Positions 52,917 through 61,887 of a stretch of 64,000 nucleotides of DNA are shown piece after piece (within the stretch, counting starts at the first letter, position 1; every line of letters starts with the position of its first letter). The translations under genes were made by a program, and so were the position numbers. The stretch lies in assembly GCA_021405325.1 (NCBI GenBank), contig QWII01000035.1:62001-126000 (forward strand), written 5' to 3'. Origin of the DNA: Caldilinea sp. CFX5. GTDB lineage: Bacteria > Chloroflexota > Anaerolineae > Caldilineales > Caldilineaceae. The notes beneath the pieces are model-generated. The model made no database searches, was not told the origin of the DNA, and was given only the letters and a program-made list of their open reading frames with translations.

Positions 52917-53248
52917 CGAGTACCGAAGAACGATTATACGCCTATGAAGTTGATGTACGTTTTCCACAGGTAAGCGGCATGGAGCATATTGAAATGTTCT
53001 ATAACCGCAGTGAACTTGCAACCTTGGCAGCCGAGCTTTCACCCGAACAAAAGAAACGATTGGCAAAAGCTGACCAAATTCTCTTACGTGATGCTTCCTT
53101 GTTTTATGATGCGATTCAACAAATCGTAAATTTAAAGCGTTGGCGCGAGCAAGACAATGTCGCACCTGATCACTGGTGGTGGTATCTGGATGTGCTAACC
53201 GCAGCGCCCATCGTGCCGGCTGCTGTGAGTGAACTTGTGTCGGCATGA
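52913..53248 (+). CDS. Unrecognised protein, second gene of a two-gene module
   Basis: A 111-residue acidic protein, unknown family. It has a beta-rich start (YAYEVDVRFPQVSGMEHIEMFY), then helices (SPEQKKRLAKADQILLRDASLFYDAI) and a Trp-rich segment (DHWWWYLDVL). Start and previous stop overlap (ATGA), so the two are co-translated. Together they separate the cas6/type III operon from the I-D module. Confidence 0.55.
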   Translation: MTSTEERLYAYEVDVRFPQVSGMEHIEMFYNRSELATLAAELSPEQKKRLAKADQILLRDASLFYDAIQQIVNLKRWREQDNVAPDHWWWYLDVLTAAPIVPAAVSELVSA

Positions 53249-53277
53249 ACACGTCGCAGCAGGGATGAATCCCGCTC

Positions 53278-53349
53278 CTAACAGCGAGAAGCCGCCTCAG
53301 CGGCTGAGATAATGTTGTACCAGCCGCTGAGGCGGCTTCTCGCTGTTAG
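53278..53349. repeat. REP palindrome, copy 1
   Basis: Near-perfect inverted repeat: CTAACAGCGAGAAGCCGCCT at the left and its complement at the right, loop about 14 bases. It is followed by GGGGTGAATTGATTCACC and three AATCACCTCGTTGGG units to about 53412. A second copy lies on the other side of the RAYT gene. Confidence 0.75.
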
Positions 53350-53438
53350 GGGGTGAATTGATTCACCTCGTTGGGAATCACCTCGTTGGGAATCACCTCG
53401 TTGGGATTCACCCCTAATTTTATGATAACTATCACATG

Positions 53439-53921
53439 TCACCGTTTATTTGCATGTTGATGCTGCGCCTCTTGCAAAAAGTCATCATGGCTTTGATCCA
53501 CGGTTGCCGGCCCCAGGTTCCATTCGTGGCTTTCCTCCCATTCGGGGATAAGCTCTTGACCGGCATGATGGCTCTTTTGACGAAGCACATACGCCTTGAC
53601 GGTATCGATCAAACTATCAGAGACGCTAAAAACGCCATACCCTTCTTGCCAATAGAACGGGAGGTGAAATTCCTGGGTGATAAACCAGGAAGAGCTGCCT
53701 TTGAGTTGGTGCATAAAGTCGGAGGGGGCCACACTAGGGCGCACCGCTGTTACGACATGGACATGCTCCGGCATCCCGCCGATGTAAAAGAAGGGACAAT
53801 ACATCTTTTTTGCCTCATTATAGAGCCACCGGTAGAGCGGGCGTTCGATCTTGGGGGTGATCCACGGTTGCCGATCTTTGGTAGTCCAGACAAAATGATA
53901 ACAAAGTCGCCAGTAGGCCAT
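53439..53921 (-). CDS. REP-associated tyrosine transposase (RAYT, IS200/IS605 TnpA-like)
   Basis: A 160-residue Y1-type single-strand transposase. It begins MAYWRLCYHFVWTTKDRQPW. The HUH motif is GMPEHVHVVTA, and the helix with the likely catalytic Tyr is DTVKAYVLRQKSHH. AAGGAG stands 6 bases before the ATG at 53921; the open frame beyond that is not homologous. Its position between two REP-like palindromes (53278 and 54068) is the classical RAYT arrangement. It likely moves these palindromes. Confidence 0.85.
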   Translation of the reverse strand: MAYWRLCYHFVWTTKDRQPWITPKIERPLYRWLYNEAKKMYCPFFYIGGMPEHVHVVTAVRPSVAPSDFMHQLKGSSSWFITQEFHLPFYWQEGYGVFSVSDSLIDTVKAYVLRQKSHHAGQELIPEWEESHEWNLGPATVDQSHDDFLQEAQHQHANKR

Positions 53922-54067
53922 ACGCTTCTCCTTGCCCATGCGTGATTGGTGTAGAAAAAGCCCATGATACTGGAACGATATGTAAGGATCAATCCGCTGA
54001 ACGATGGGTTTGAGGTACGTCTTTGGCTGTAGGGGATCAATCCTAAAGAGGGGATCAATCCCCCCGC

Positions 54068-54138
54068 CAACAGCGAGAAGCCGCCTCAGCGGCTGGTGCA
54101 ATGTTGGTCCAGCGCCTGAGGGCGCTTCTCGCTGTTAG
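54068..54138. repeat. REP palindrome, copy 2
   Basis: CAACAGCGAGAAGCCGCCTC with the partner GGCGCTTCTCGCTGTTAG; a few mismatches in the lower stem. It is followed by the same GGGGTGAATTGATTCACCTC tail as copy 1. Confidence 0.75.
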
Positions 54139-54203
54139 GGGGTGAATTGATTCACCTCGTTGGGATTCACCTCGTTCGATTCACCTTGTTGTAACCCTCC
54201 TCC

Positions 54204-54782
54204 CTACTGCAACCGCTCCCCCATCGCCCGATACGCCAGCCCCGCCGCCACACACCGCCCATCGGCCAGTCGGTAATGGGGGCCGGCAAGCTGGGCATGA
54301 TCGAGTAGAGAGACCGGCGGCATGGCGATGAGATCATAGGTCAGCAAGCGCGTCTCCGCCGGCAAATCGACCGGGTTGACCGGCGTGGCGCTGGTAAAGC
54401 GGCCGGTTGCCACCGCCTTGACCGCTTGTTGTCCCCGCACCTGCACCGCCGCTTTGCTCAACCCTTTGCCCAACCGCACCCACGGCGGCACCCGCAAGCG
54501 ATCCACACTCAAGACCATAAACTCAAAGCGGTTGCCTGTCGCCAACGCTTTGGCCCGCCCAACGATTCGTGTGTGTGGTTTGGCCGGTAAGACATAAATG
54601 TGCTGAGCATTGAGCGTCGCAAAATCCTCGGCATACCGCGGCACGGCGGAGTTGTTGAAATAGGGCGCCGCCACCAGGCCCAATGCAAAGGTCAGCCCGT
54701 AGTTGTGCAGATAGCGGCCAGTCTGATATGGCGCACAAAAGAGATCTTTCTGTAAGAGCAGTTGGCAGGTGGTGATGTACAT
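54204..54782 (-). CDS. Second Csc1-like (Cas5) protein of the type I-D module, short form
   Basis: A 192-residue protein clearly related to Csc1 at 57162. Shared segments are LTFALGLVAAPYFNNSAVPR / LAYALGLAVAPYENRGQIRY, RYAEDFATLNAQHIYVLPA / RYAEDLAALNQQGIYVTPA, WVRLGKG / YIRLGKW, PVNPVDL / LLNPVDL and a common YRLADG / YQLADG end. It lacks about 65 residues in the middle. The gene is 50 bases after cas3' on the same strand. It may be a variant Cas5, a regulator of the complex, or a decaying duplicate, but the reading frame is intact. Confidence 0.75.
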   Translation of the reverse strand: MYITTCQLLLQKDLFCAPYQTGRYLHNYGLTFALGLVAAPYFNNSAVPRYAEDFATLNAQHIYVLPAKPHTRIVGRAKALATGNRFEFMVLSVDRLRVPPWVRLGKGLSKAAVQVRGQQAVKAVATGRFTSATPVNPVDLPAETRLLTYDLIAMPPVSLLDHAQLAGPHYRLADGRCVAAGLAYRAMGERLQ

Positions 54783-54832
54783 CCGTACTCTTTCTTATAA
54801 ATGCTTGATCGACTTTTTGACTTGTCTTGTGA

Positions 54833-57172
54833 TTAACAGATAATCGCTGTTTCCTCTTTACGCCGCTCCAATTGAAAGAGCCACCAGAGCAACGGCGACA
54901 TCAAGAGGGCATTGGTTCCTAAAATGGCTTGAAACTCTTCGTTCTGTTGCCCAACACGCACGGTTAGCTTTCTTGGATAGACTGGGCGTTGTGCAATGGC
55001 GCGCTGTAAGAAGCCCCGCTTTTCATAGGGGATCAACAGCGCCGGCACATATCGATTCTCTAGTGAGCGACGGAGATCATCGGTCAAAGGCTCATCCGCC
55101 TCAACGATTAACCCTTTGATTGCGATGGGCGCACCATTAACAAAGCAGCGTGTAAAGGTTGTTTGATCCCATTGCAAGCTGCCATGCTTGGGTAAGTTGC
55201 GCCAACAGAGCGTAATCTTTTGTCTTGGCTGACGCAGATGGTCGATGCGGAGACAAATGCTCTCTGGCTCAACGCGTTCACCGCTTTGTGCTTGAAACAG
55301 ATCAGGCGGTAATGGTGTATAATGATAATTCTGCACCACATGGATCAGGTCGTATTCTGTGGTTGGCGCCCCGGAGAGCAGCCGATGGGGGTCGAAAATT
55401 GCTGCCACCGGCCCGCTAAAACTGTCGCGAAAGGTAAATTGCGCCCGGTGCAGCGCCTGTTTCATCTCGCAGTAGAGACGAAAACCCTGCCGAAAGTCAA
55501 CCATTTCCCGCTGTATGAGCTGGGGGAAAACTTCGCCGGCATCTTCTTCACTAACACTTTCCTGGATCGCCCAGCCCAGGTATTCGGCCATGACCTGTCC
55601 TAACAACTGTTTGTCATAGGTTCCTTCCCGTAACCAGGTATTGATGGCGTCGGCACGCTTGTAGCAGCCAATCACGGTTTTGTAGCCAAGCTTGCTTTGT
55701 GGTGCAAAGACCGCCCGCACCCGTTCAAAGAGTTCTTCGAGCCGCGGTTGCTCCACTTTGGCAAACATGGGCGACAGCTTATAGAGCGGATAGGCATTTT
55801 CGAGCAAGCCGCCGCTGCGGATGTAGGCCACAAAGTCATCTTTTTGCGGAACAAGCCCTTGTTGTTCAAGGTGCTGCCGCAATTCGGCGCGTGTTAGGGT
55901 TTGGCCCTGTAGCGCACCAAAGCGACTAACGCTTTCATCATCCAGCAAGGCCACGGCATGAGACGGTACATCGGTTTGCTCCTTCCCCAGTACCCGCCCG
56001 GCGCGTCCTAACCGTTGGACAAACTCATCACGAAAACGGGCATCAAAAACCACAAAATCAAGATTCTGCCGTGTTTTCTCCGCTTTGATAAAGTTGTAGC
56101 CGATATCAACCGTTGGCGTTGCCAAAATCAACCGTTTGCGCTGATCCTGCCGCCGTTCCGTCAGCGGCTGTGCGCCGGTGATCCGCCCCATGATTGCCGG
56201 GTCAAGCGTTCCTCGCAACGCTGCATAAGCGCCGTTAACCCGCCAAAGGGCGCTGGAAATGAGCGCGCCATCTTGGCCTTGCGTCAACCATTGTTTGACC
56301 GTCTTTGCTTCTGCCGCGGCGAACTCTTCCAGACTACCGATTTGTACACGCAAATGCAGCGGCGCGAGGGTTGCCACTTGCGCCAGATTGGCTGCTTCGA
56401 GGGGTTCATTACCGGGAGAAATCAACGACCAACCGCCTTGACCAAAGATGCTGGTTAGGAAGCTTTGCGTTGCTTCATCCGGTGTCGCCGAGAGCAGACA
56501 GATCCGCCGCCCGCGTTCCGCAAAATACCCAAACTCTTTAGAGAGAATCATAAAGAAGAGAAAGTTTGCCAGTTGTTTGCTGTTGTAATAATGAAACTCA
56601 TCGATCACAATGTAGCAGAATTTGGCGACAAACTCTTCAAAGAGATTCCGCTGGTCGCTGGCGTTGAATTGCCAGAAGAACGCGTAGTAGAAGAGATCTG
56701 GATTAGTGACAAAGATCGTCGGCTTGGGCCGTCTGTCGTCGGCGGCAAGGCCAAGCTGCTCTCTAAATTCCAGCGGATTACGCACTAGTCGCGTCAAACG
56801 TTCGCCTTGACGGTCGACAACGTCAGGAGCGGCCAATTGTCGCAGGAGGGCGGCGTTCACTTCCACAACGCGAAAGGGTAGCGAGTGTTTTGTCACAAAG
56901 CTCTGAATATCGGCCACATGCTGGTGCAATAGCTCGTTGGTCGGCGCAATGACCAGGACATGGTTATCCCGTTGATTGGGAATCTCAAAGAGATGCAACA
57001 AACTCGCCAGCGTCTTGCCGGTGCCGGTGTTGTAGACATTCATCACCAGCGGAAATTGCTGCAATGCCATTACCGTGCGCCACTGGTGATAGAGCAGATA
57101 TGGGTTAATGGCGTATGGATTTTCCGACGCGACCTTTTCATACTGCCCATGCAGATCGAGATCAACGACCAT
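54833..57172 (-). CDS. cas3: Cas3' helicase of type I-D
   Basis: A 779-residue superfamily 2 helicase without HD domain, as in type I-D where the HD nuclease sits in Cas10d. Walker A is YNTGTGKTLASLL, Walker B VIDEFHYYN, motif III LLSATPDE, and motif VI FVQRLGRAGRVLG. The ATG at 57172 follows GAGGAGG and overlaps the csc1 stop by 11 bases; the longer frame upstream is only the csc1 end in another frame. Function: unwinding of DNA targets recruited by the Cascade-like complex. Confidence 0.92.
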   Translation of the reverse strand: MVVDLDLHGQYEKVASENPYAINPYLLYHQWRTVMALQQFPLVMNVYNTGTGKTLASLLHLFEIPNQRDNHVLVIAPTNELLHQHVADIQSFVTKHSLPFRVVEVNAALLRQLAAPDVVDRQGERLTRLVRNPLEFREQLGLAADDRRPKPTIFVTNPDLFYYAFFWQFNASDQRNLFEEFVAKFCYIVIDEFHYYNSKQLANFLFFMILSKEFGYFAERGRRICLLSATPDEATQSFLTSIFGQGGWSLISPGNEPLEAANLAQVATLAPLHLRVQIGSLEEFAAAEAKTVKQWLTQGQDGALISSALWRVNGAYAALRGTLDPAIMGRITGAQPLTERRQDQRKRLILATPTVDIGYNFIKAEKTRQNLDFVVFDARFRDEFVQRLGRAGRVLGKEQTDVPSHAVALLDDESVSRFGALQGQTLTRAELRQHLEQQGLVPQKDDFVAYIRSGGLLENAYPLYKLSPMFAKVEQPRLEELFERVRAVFAPQSKLGYKTVIGCYKRADAINTWLREGTYDKQLLGQVMAEYLGWAIQESVSEEDAGEVFPQLIQREMVDFRQGFRLYCEMKQALHRAQFTFRDSFSGPVAAIFDPHRLLSGAPTTEYDLIHVVQNYHYTPLPPDLFQAQSGERVEPESICLRIDHLRQPRQKITLCWRNLPKHGSLQWDQTTFTRCFVNGAPIAIKGLIVEADEPLTDDLRRSLENRYVPALLIPYEKRGFLQRAIAQRPVYPRKLTVRVGQQNEEFQAILGTNALLMSPLLWWLFQLERRKEETAIIC

Positions 57173-57941
57173 GATACGCCTCCTCAATGCCAAAGCGCAT
57201 CTGCACCGGCAGCAACGTTTTCTCCCCATCGGCAAGTTGATAGAAGCCCCCGGAGATGACCGCATTGCGAATCAACGGGACAGGATGGATGCCAATCATA
57301 TCAAAGGTCTGCAACTGGGTGGTCTGCGCCAGATCCACCGGATTTAACAAAGGCGTCCCACTGGCGCGCTCCAATTGCACTGTTTGAAAGGCAACCGCCT
57401 GTGCTGTCACCTTGGCCTTGCTGTTCCATTTTCCCAGCCGGATATAGCTGGGAATCCGTGGCTGCTCACCGGTACAAAGCAAGTAAAAGCGCGCCTGATT
57501 GCCGATGCCCAACATTTTGATGCGCCCGATTTGGGGATAGTTACTGGTGCCGATCTTTTTGCGTCTGCCAGTTGCCCGCTCGACAATGTACCAGGCGGAA
57601 CCGCTCTGCTCGGCATCCCACCCATCGGGTTTGGTGATCAAGGCATTGTTGCCCATAGCATACCAGTAACTATCGGTCATGGCGTTGAACTGTTCGATCT
57701 TAAAGCGTGCCTGCCCGATAATCTGCGCCGGGGTGACATAAATTCCCTGTTGGTTAAGCGCTGCCAAATCTTCGGCATAGCGGATTTGCCCCCGATTTTC
57801 ATACGGAGCCACCGCCAAACCCAGCGCATATGCAAGGGCGTAGTTGCCAATCACCGGCTCGGTTTGATAAAAATTGCCCACTTCCCGGCTGGAAAAGAAA
57901 GTGTTCTCCAGCAAGGTCAGGTCACACCGCAGGATTTGCAT
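57162..57941 (-). CDS. csc1: Csc1 (Cas5 of type I-D)
   Basis: A 259-residue protein, the full-length Csc1 of the locus. It starts MQILRCDLTLLENTFFSSRE, followed by NYALAYALGLAVAPYENRG, IRYAEDLAALNQQGIYVTPA and PSYIRLGKWNSKAKV. It caps the 5' handle end of the crRNA in the I-D complex. It lies 15 bases after csc2. A shorter paralogue is encoded at 54204. Confidence 0.88.
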   Translation of the reverse strand: MQILRCDLTLLENTFFSSREVGNFYQTEPVIGNYALAYALGLAVAPYENRGQIRYAEDLAALNQQGIYVTPAQIIGQARFKIEQFNAMTDSYWYAMGNNALITKPDGWDAEQSGSAWYIVERATGRRKKIGTSNYPQIGRIKMLGIGNQARFYLLCTGEQPRIPSYIRLGKWNSKAKVTAQAVAFQTVQLERASGTPLLNPVDLAQTTQLQTFDMIGIHPVPLIRNAVISGGFYQLADGEKTLLPVQMRFGIEEAYHGR

Positions 57942-57956
57942 TGTCCCTCCTGTGGG

Positions 57957-58913
57957 TTACTTACTCTTATAGGCGGCTTGCATTTCTGTGAGCAAGCGTT
58001 GAATGGCGGTTTCATCGGCATAGAGCGCCTGTACTTCGCCCAATAGGGCTGCCAGATCGGCTTCACTCATCGGAATCACCCGACCGACAACTTGTTTTTG
58101 TAGCGCGGCAACCGCCATCTGTACGGCATGACGCACCGCTTCATCGCCTAGCGGGAAATCGGGGGCATCGCCATTCTTGGGTAATTGATCCCAGACACGT
58201 TGGGTTAGTTCCAGGGTGCTAAAGAGTTCACAATCACTAAAGATACAGGCGACAAGCTGATTCTGGATCTTCCCCACCCGACTCGAAATCGCGCCATAGC
58301 GACTGGTGCGCAGGATGTTGCCCAACACGTAGGTAAATTCCCCCGGCGTCACATCTTTGAGCGTTTCAATATCCACAAAGTGGGTTTCCGGACGCACATA
58401 TTCATCAGTACCAATGCTGGAAGATGGCGTTTTTGTCTCTGGATGACGCATGGTGCCATCTTCAAACGGTGCGTTGAACTGTCGCTTGCCAATGACCTGG
58501 GTTGCCGGCAGAATGGTGAAGGCATCGTCGGTGATCACGCGTGATTTTTGCGCACCCCCTGTGCCGACAGCGTACCCATAGACCATCGAATCAATGCTAT
58601 CCGGCTCTGGTTCGCCTTCGTTGATACCGGCATTCTCTGCGATCAGACCAGTGCGCCGTAACAACTCGCGCCCGGTGCGTCGTTCCACGGCGGTCTGTTT
58701 GCGTTTGCTGATCACCACCCGCGGAATCACTGGCGTGCTATCAGCCAGACCGGCATGGACAAATTCACGGTTGAGCGGCTCACCGCTGCCTTCGGTGCGG
58801 AAGATCGCTTCGCCTTCCACCTTGCGCAGCAAAATCAGACTGACATAATAGCCGCGTGGATAGGCGCTGTAGCGCGCCGGGAGGTAGTTGGTATATTTTT
58901 GTAGCGTTTGCAT
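57957..58913 (-). CDS. csc2: Csc2 (Cas7 backbone of type I-D)
   Basis: A 318-residue protein matching the Csc2 family. YLPARYSAYPRGYYVSLILL lies at the start, PVIPRVVISKRKQTAVERRT follows, and the conserved middle contains YGYAVGTGGAQKSRVITDDA with RPETHFVDIETLKDVTPGE. It forms the crRNA-binding filament and contacts the target. AGGAGA supports the ATG at 58913 over an upstream open frame that runs into a hairpin. Confidence 0.92.
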   Translation of the reverse strand: MQTLQKYTNYLPARYSAYPRGYYVSLILLRKVEGEAIFRTEGSGEPLNREFVHAGLADSTPVIPRVVISKRKQTAVERRTGRELLRRTGLIAENAGINEGEPEPDSIDSMVYGYAVGTGGAQKSRVITDDAFTILPATQVIGKRQFNAPFEDGTMRHPETKTPSSSIGTDEYVRPETHFVDIETLKDVTPGEFTYVLGNILRTSRYGAISSRVGKIQNQLVACIFSDCELFSTLELTQRVWDQLPKNGDAPDFPLGDEAVRHAVQMAVAALQKQVVGRVIPMSEADLAALLGEVQALYADETAIQRLLTEMQAAYKSK

Positions 58914-58969
58914 GAAAAGAGTTCTCCTGTTCGTGAATAAAGAATGGAATAGTTCTGACACCGCCGCCT

Positions 58970-59035
58970 TAACGAGGAGTTCGCACGCCCACGTGCGAAC
59001 CAGACTTCGCACGTGGGCGTGCGAACTCCTCGTTA
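58970..59035. repeat. Perfect 30-bp hairpin between cas10d and csc2
   Basis: The left arm 58970-58999 begins TAACGAGGAGTTCGCACGCC and the right arm 59006-59035 is its exact complement, with a 6-base loop. It lies in the transcribed gap between two cas genes. Confidence 0.75.
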
Positions 59036-59055
59036 CCGGTTTATTTACGCAACTT

Positions 59056-61887
59056 TCATGAGTTCAAAGCCGCTGGTTGGCCTTTGCTTTCGTTCGCCTT
59101 TTCCGCCGAACGTTTGGCAAGAATTTCACGGATATGAAAGAGAAAAGCAGACCGAATTAACTTTTCATCGGTCAAGAGCCGTTGGCGATTATTAGCATAG
59201 TGATTGCCCCATAGTTCATCGAAAAAAGCGTCCACAAAGGCTTTGGCCTTGCGTTGCGTCTCCTGGCCAACCATGCCTTCGTCGCGAATCCGTTCCAGAT
59301 AGGAATAGATGTCGGTGATGGTCACGGCGCGTAGGGTTTCTTTATCCACGGGCGGTTGCATCATCTGCACCTTTTCAAAGCAGTGATCCAGCGGCATCAT
59401 CAATGCGTTTTTCGCAAGCGTCTGTCCTTTTAGATTGCCGTCCCAGGCTAATTGCGCCAGTCTTTGGATGGTTTCGTTCACCTTTTCGCCTCCTTGTTGG
59501 GTTGTGATGGTGCGCAGATCATTGGCCAGCGTCTGCGCGCTTTGGATGGTCAGCCATTCAGGATTCTTGGCCTTTTTGTCGTTTTTGATTCGTTTGAGCA
59601 AAAAGCGTTCGGCGGCAAAGTAAATGCCCAGTGCGCCGTCATTCAAACTGCGGATCAGTGGTAATAGCTCATCGCCATCACTCCGCACGCTCCGATAGAT
59701 GTTGTAGAGCGCGCCCAGTTGTTTTTCGAGTTTGGGCAGCGTTTCATAGTTGTAGCCATTGTCACGGAGCAAGGCGTTGATACTCAACGGGATTTCATCC
59801 GTGAAGATTTCAAAGTTAGCCGCCTCTTCGCCGCTCTGGATGGGCGCTGCTGAACGCGTCAACACTACACGCCCGCCGACAAAATGGTGCATAGCAAGCG
59901 CGCAGGTAAAGGCATACCAAAAGCATTCGGTATCGTTGTCGCCTGGTGCATTGAGCGGCCAGATCAACAAGTTGCCCAGCAACTCCGGCGCGCCCGGTAA
60001 GGGCAAGCCATTACTGTTGGCTGCTGAGGCCGTTAGTTGAACCTGTTCCGCGCCGGTGAAGAGATCGCGCAAAGTGTCGTCGGTCTTGAGGAAAAGCGCA
60101 TTGAGTTTGTCATCCTCCAAATAGGTATTAGCGAGCATTTCCACCGTGTCGCGCCACATGCGTAAGTAGGCGTCACTAAAGAACGCATGTGGATAAATAT
60201 GGAGATAGTAGGTGGTGGCATTAAAGGCGGGTGCATAGCAAAGCTTCTCCAGCAGAAATTGCGCTTTGGTAATCGGATCAACATATTTGACGGGATCGCC
60301 TGGCCCGGCCATCAAGCGGTTGCTAAATTGTTGGACTTTGATGCTCTTGGCAACATCGCCGGCTCGCCACAATTCGGTGGCGAAGCTGCTGCTGGCAAAG
60401 GCTGATTGCCGGTAGTTGTTTTGGACATAGTGTTGTAGATGCCCAACCAACGCAGGAGACGGCGGCGTCTGAAAAGAGAATTGCACCTGCTGCTGTACGT
60501 AGTCGGCAAAGATGGGCGTCCACACACTCTCAATCACCTTGTCGCCCAAAAGTTGACTGCCATCGGTCACGATCTGCTGAAACAGATCATCGTAGCTCAC
60601 GGTGAGATCACCGGCTACGACATACGCGCGGTCATAGTTGATCTCGAAAAAATTGTAGACGGCCTGCGCCGTCGCGTCGATCCCTAACAAATCATAAAGC
60701 CGCAACCACGGATCTTTCACCTGTTTCTTCAAATGCTTGCTCAGAAAGATATAGTAACTGCGGATCAGTTCGCCTAGTCGCAATTGCGCCTTTGTCGTGG
60801 GTAATAGTCGCTCACTTGCCAGTTTGGTGCGCACTGCGTCGGCGGCTGGTGATTGCGTTGCGCCAACACTATCAGTGGCGCGTTTACGGGCTTTGCTTTC
60901 CATGTCTTCCACAGCGGCATAATTCTTGCCTTGGATAATGTTATCGACCTCCTGCCAGATGTCAGCAAAGGGGACGCCCAATTCTAAACACTTGTCATCC
61001 ACTTTGATACCCTGATTGCCGGCCTTGACAAAGCTGCGCCATTTGCCACGCGTCTGTTCTTCGAGGAACGCCGCCAACTTTTCGGCTATCTGCAAATAGT
61101 CTTCCTCTGTCACTGTAAGTTGCTGTCCCTGCTCAACCAAATAAACCACGCCGTCGGGATAATAGAGTAATGGTTGCGCCTGCTTCTTCCGTTGTATAAA
61201 CTCAGCTACCCGATTGTGTAACACGTTGCTCAAGATGCCCCGTTGTTCGGCCACACGATGGCTGATCAGTTTATACTGAGTGTCGCTAAAGGCGTTGAGA
61301 TGACTGATAAAGCTCTGCTTGTGTTGCTGTTCGTGCAAGCTGTGTGAAAGATCAAGCGTGTCAAACGCCTTCATCAGTTTACACAATTGACGAACGCGCT
61401 CACCGTCCAGAGCGAACCGTTCATCCTGCGTTTTGCGCACATCCAGCAGAAGGCCGGCGTGATGGTAGTGGCCGCCATGCGCCCGAATCAAAGCGCAAAT
61501 ATCTTCAATGTACACACGCCACGCCGGGAAAAAGCCTTCCGCGCCCAGCCGTTCTAATTCGGGCGCAACATGTTCTGGTTGCGCCTGATCGGCAAAACGC
61601 AAGGGGCGACCTTCACCCAACACTTTGTTGATGTCATGCGCACTAAGGGCCAGCATGACAACCCGCTGTTCGATTGCTGTCAATCCCAATGATTCAGCCA
61701 GGCGCGCAAAGGTAAAGACAAGATCAATCACATGGGCATAAAGCGGCTGGCCCTCTTTGTTACCCCATTGCACGACGCGGCGATACCGCGTGAGGCCGCC
61801 GTTAGCAATGTGATTGATGTAATCGCCTAGTACATCATCTGGCGGCCCGCTGAATTTGAGTAGAATATTTTTTAAGTCTATTGCCAC
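59056..61887 (-). CDS. cas10d: Cas10d (Csc3), large subunit of type I-D with HD nuclease
   Basis: A 943-residue protein. The N-terminal HD domain is intact: LYAHVIDLVFTFARLAESLG (H52), MLALSAHDINKVLG (H84-D85) and HGGHYHHAGLLLDVRK. The rest is the diverged Cas10-like body that recognises the PAM and drives DNA cutting. The GTG start at 61887 is supported by AAGGAG 8 bases upstream; an ATG 4 bases earlier is out of frame. It is the first gene of the I-D operon. Confidence 0.92.
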   Translation of the reverse strand: MAIDLKNILLKFSGPPDDVLGDYINHIANGGLTRYRRVVQWGNKEGQPLYAHVIDLVFTFARLAESLGLTAIEQRVVMLALSAHDINKVLGEGRPLRFADQAQPEHVAPELERLGAEGFFPAWRVYIEDICALIRAHGGHYHHAGLLLDVRKTQDERFALDGERVRQLCKLMKAFDTLDLSHSLHEQQHKQSFISHLNAFSDTQYKLISHRVAEQRGILSNVLHNRVAEFIQRKKQAQPLLYYPDGVVYLVEQGQQLTVTEEDYLQIAEKLAAFLEEQTRGKWRSFVKAGNQGIKVDDKCLELGVPFADIWQEVDNIIQGKNYAAVEDMESKARKRATDSVGATQSPAADAVRTKLASERLLPTTKAQLRLGELIRSYYIFLSKHLKKQVKDPWLRLYDLLGIDATAQAVYNFFEINYDRAYVVAGDLTVSYDDLFQQIVTDGSQLLGDKVIESVWTPIFADYVQQQVQFSFQTPPSPALVGHLQHYVQNNYRQSAFASSSFATELWRAGDVAKSIKVQQFSNRLMAGPGDPVKYVDPITKAQFLLEKLCYAPAFNATTYYLHIYPHAFFSDAYLRMWRDTVEMLANTYLEDDKLNALFLKTDDTLRDLFTGAEQVQLTASAANSNGLPLPGAPELLGNLLIWPLNAPGDNDTECFWYAFTCALAMHHFVGGRVVLTRSAAPIQSGEEAANFEIFTDEIPLSINALLRDNGYNYETLPKLEKQLGALYNIYRSVRSDGDELLPLIRSLNDGALGIYFAAERFLLKRIKNDKKAKNPEWLTIQSAQTLANDLRTITTQQGGEKVNETIQRLAQLAWDGNLKGQTLAKNALMMPLDHCFEKVQMMQPPVDKETLRAVTITDIYSYLERIRDEGMVGQETQRKAKAFVDAFFDELWGNHYANNRQRLLTDEKLIRSAFLFHIREILAKRSAEKANESKGQPAALNS

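Noticed and set aside
43910..53248. Cyclic oligoadenylate signalling branch of the type III system
   Set aside because: The large subunit lacks GGDD and no CARF-domain effector is encoded in the window.
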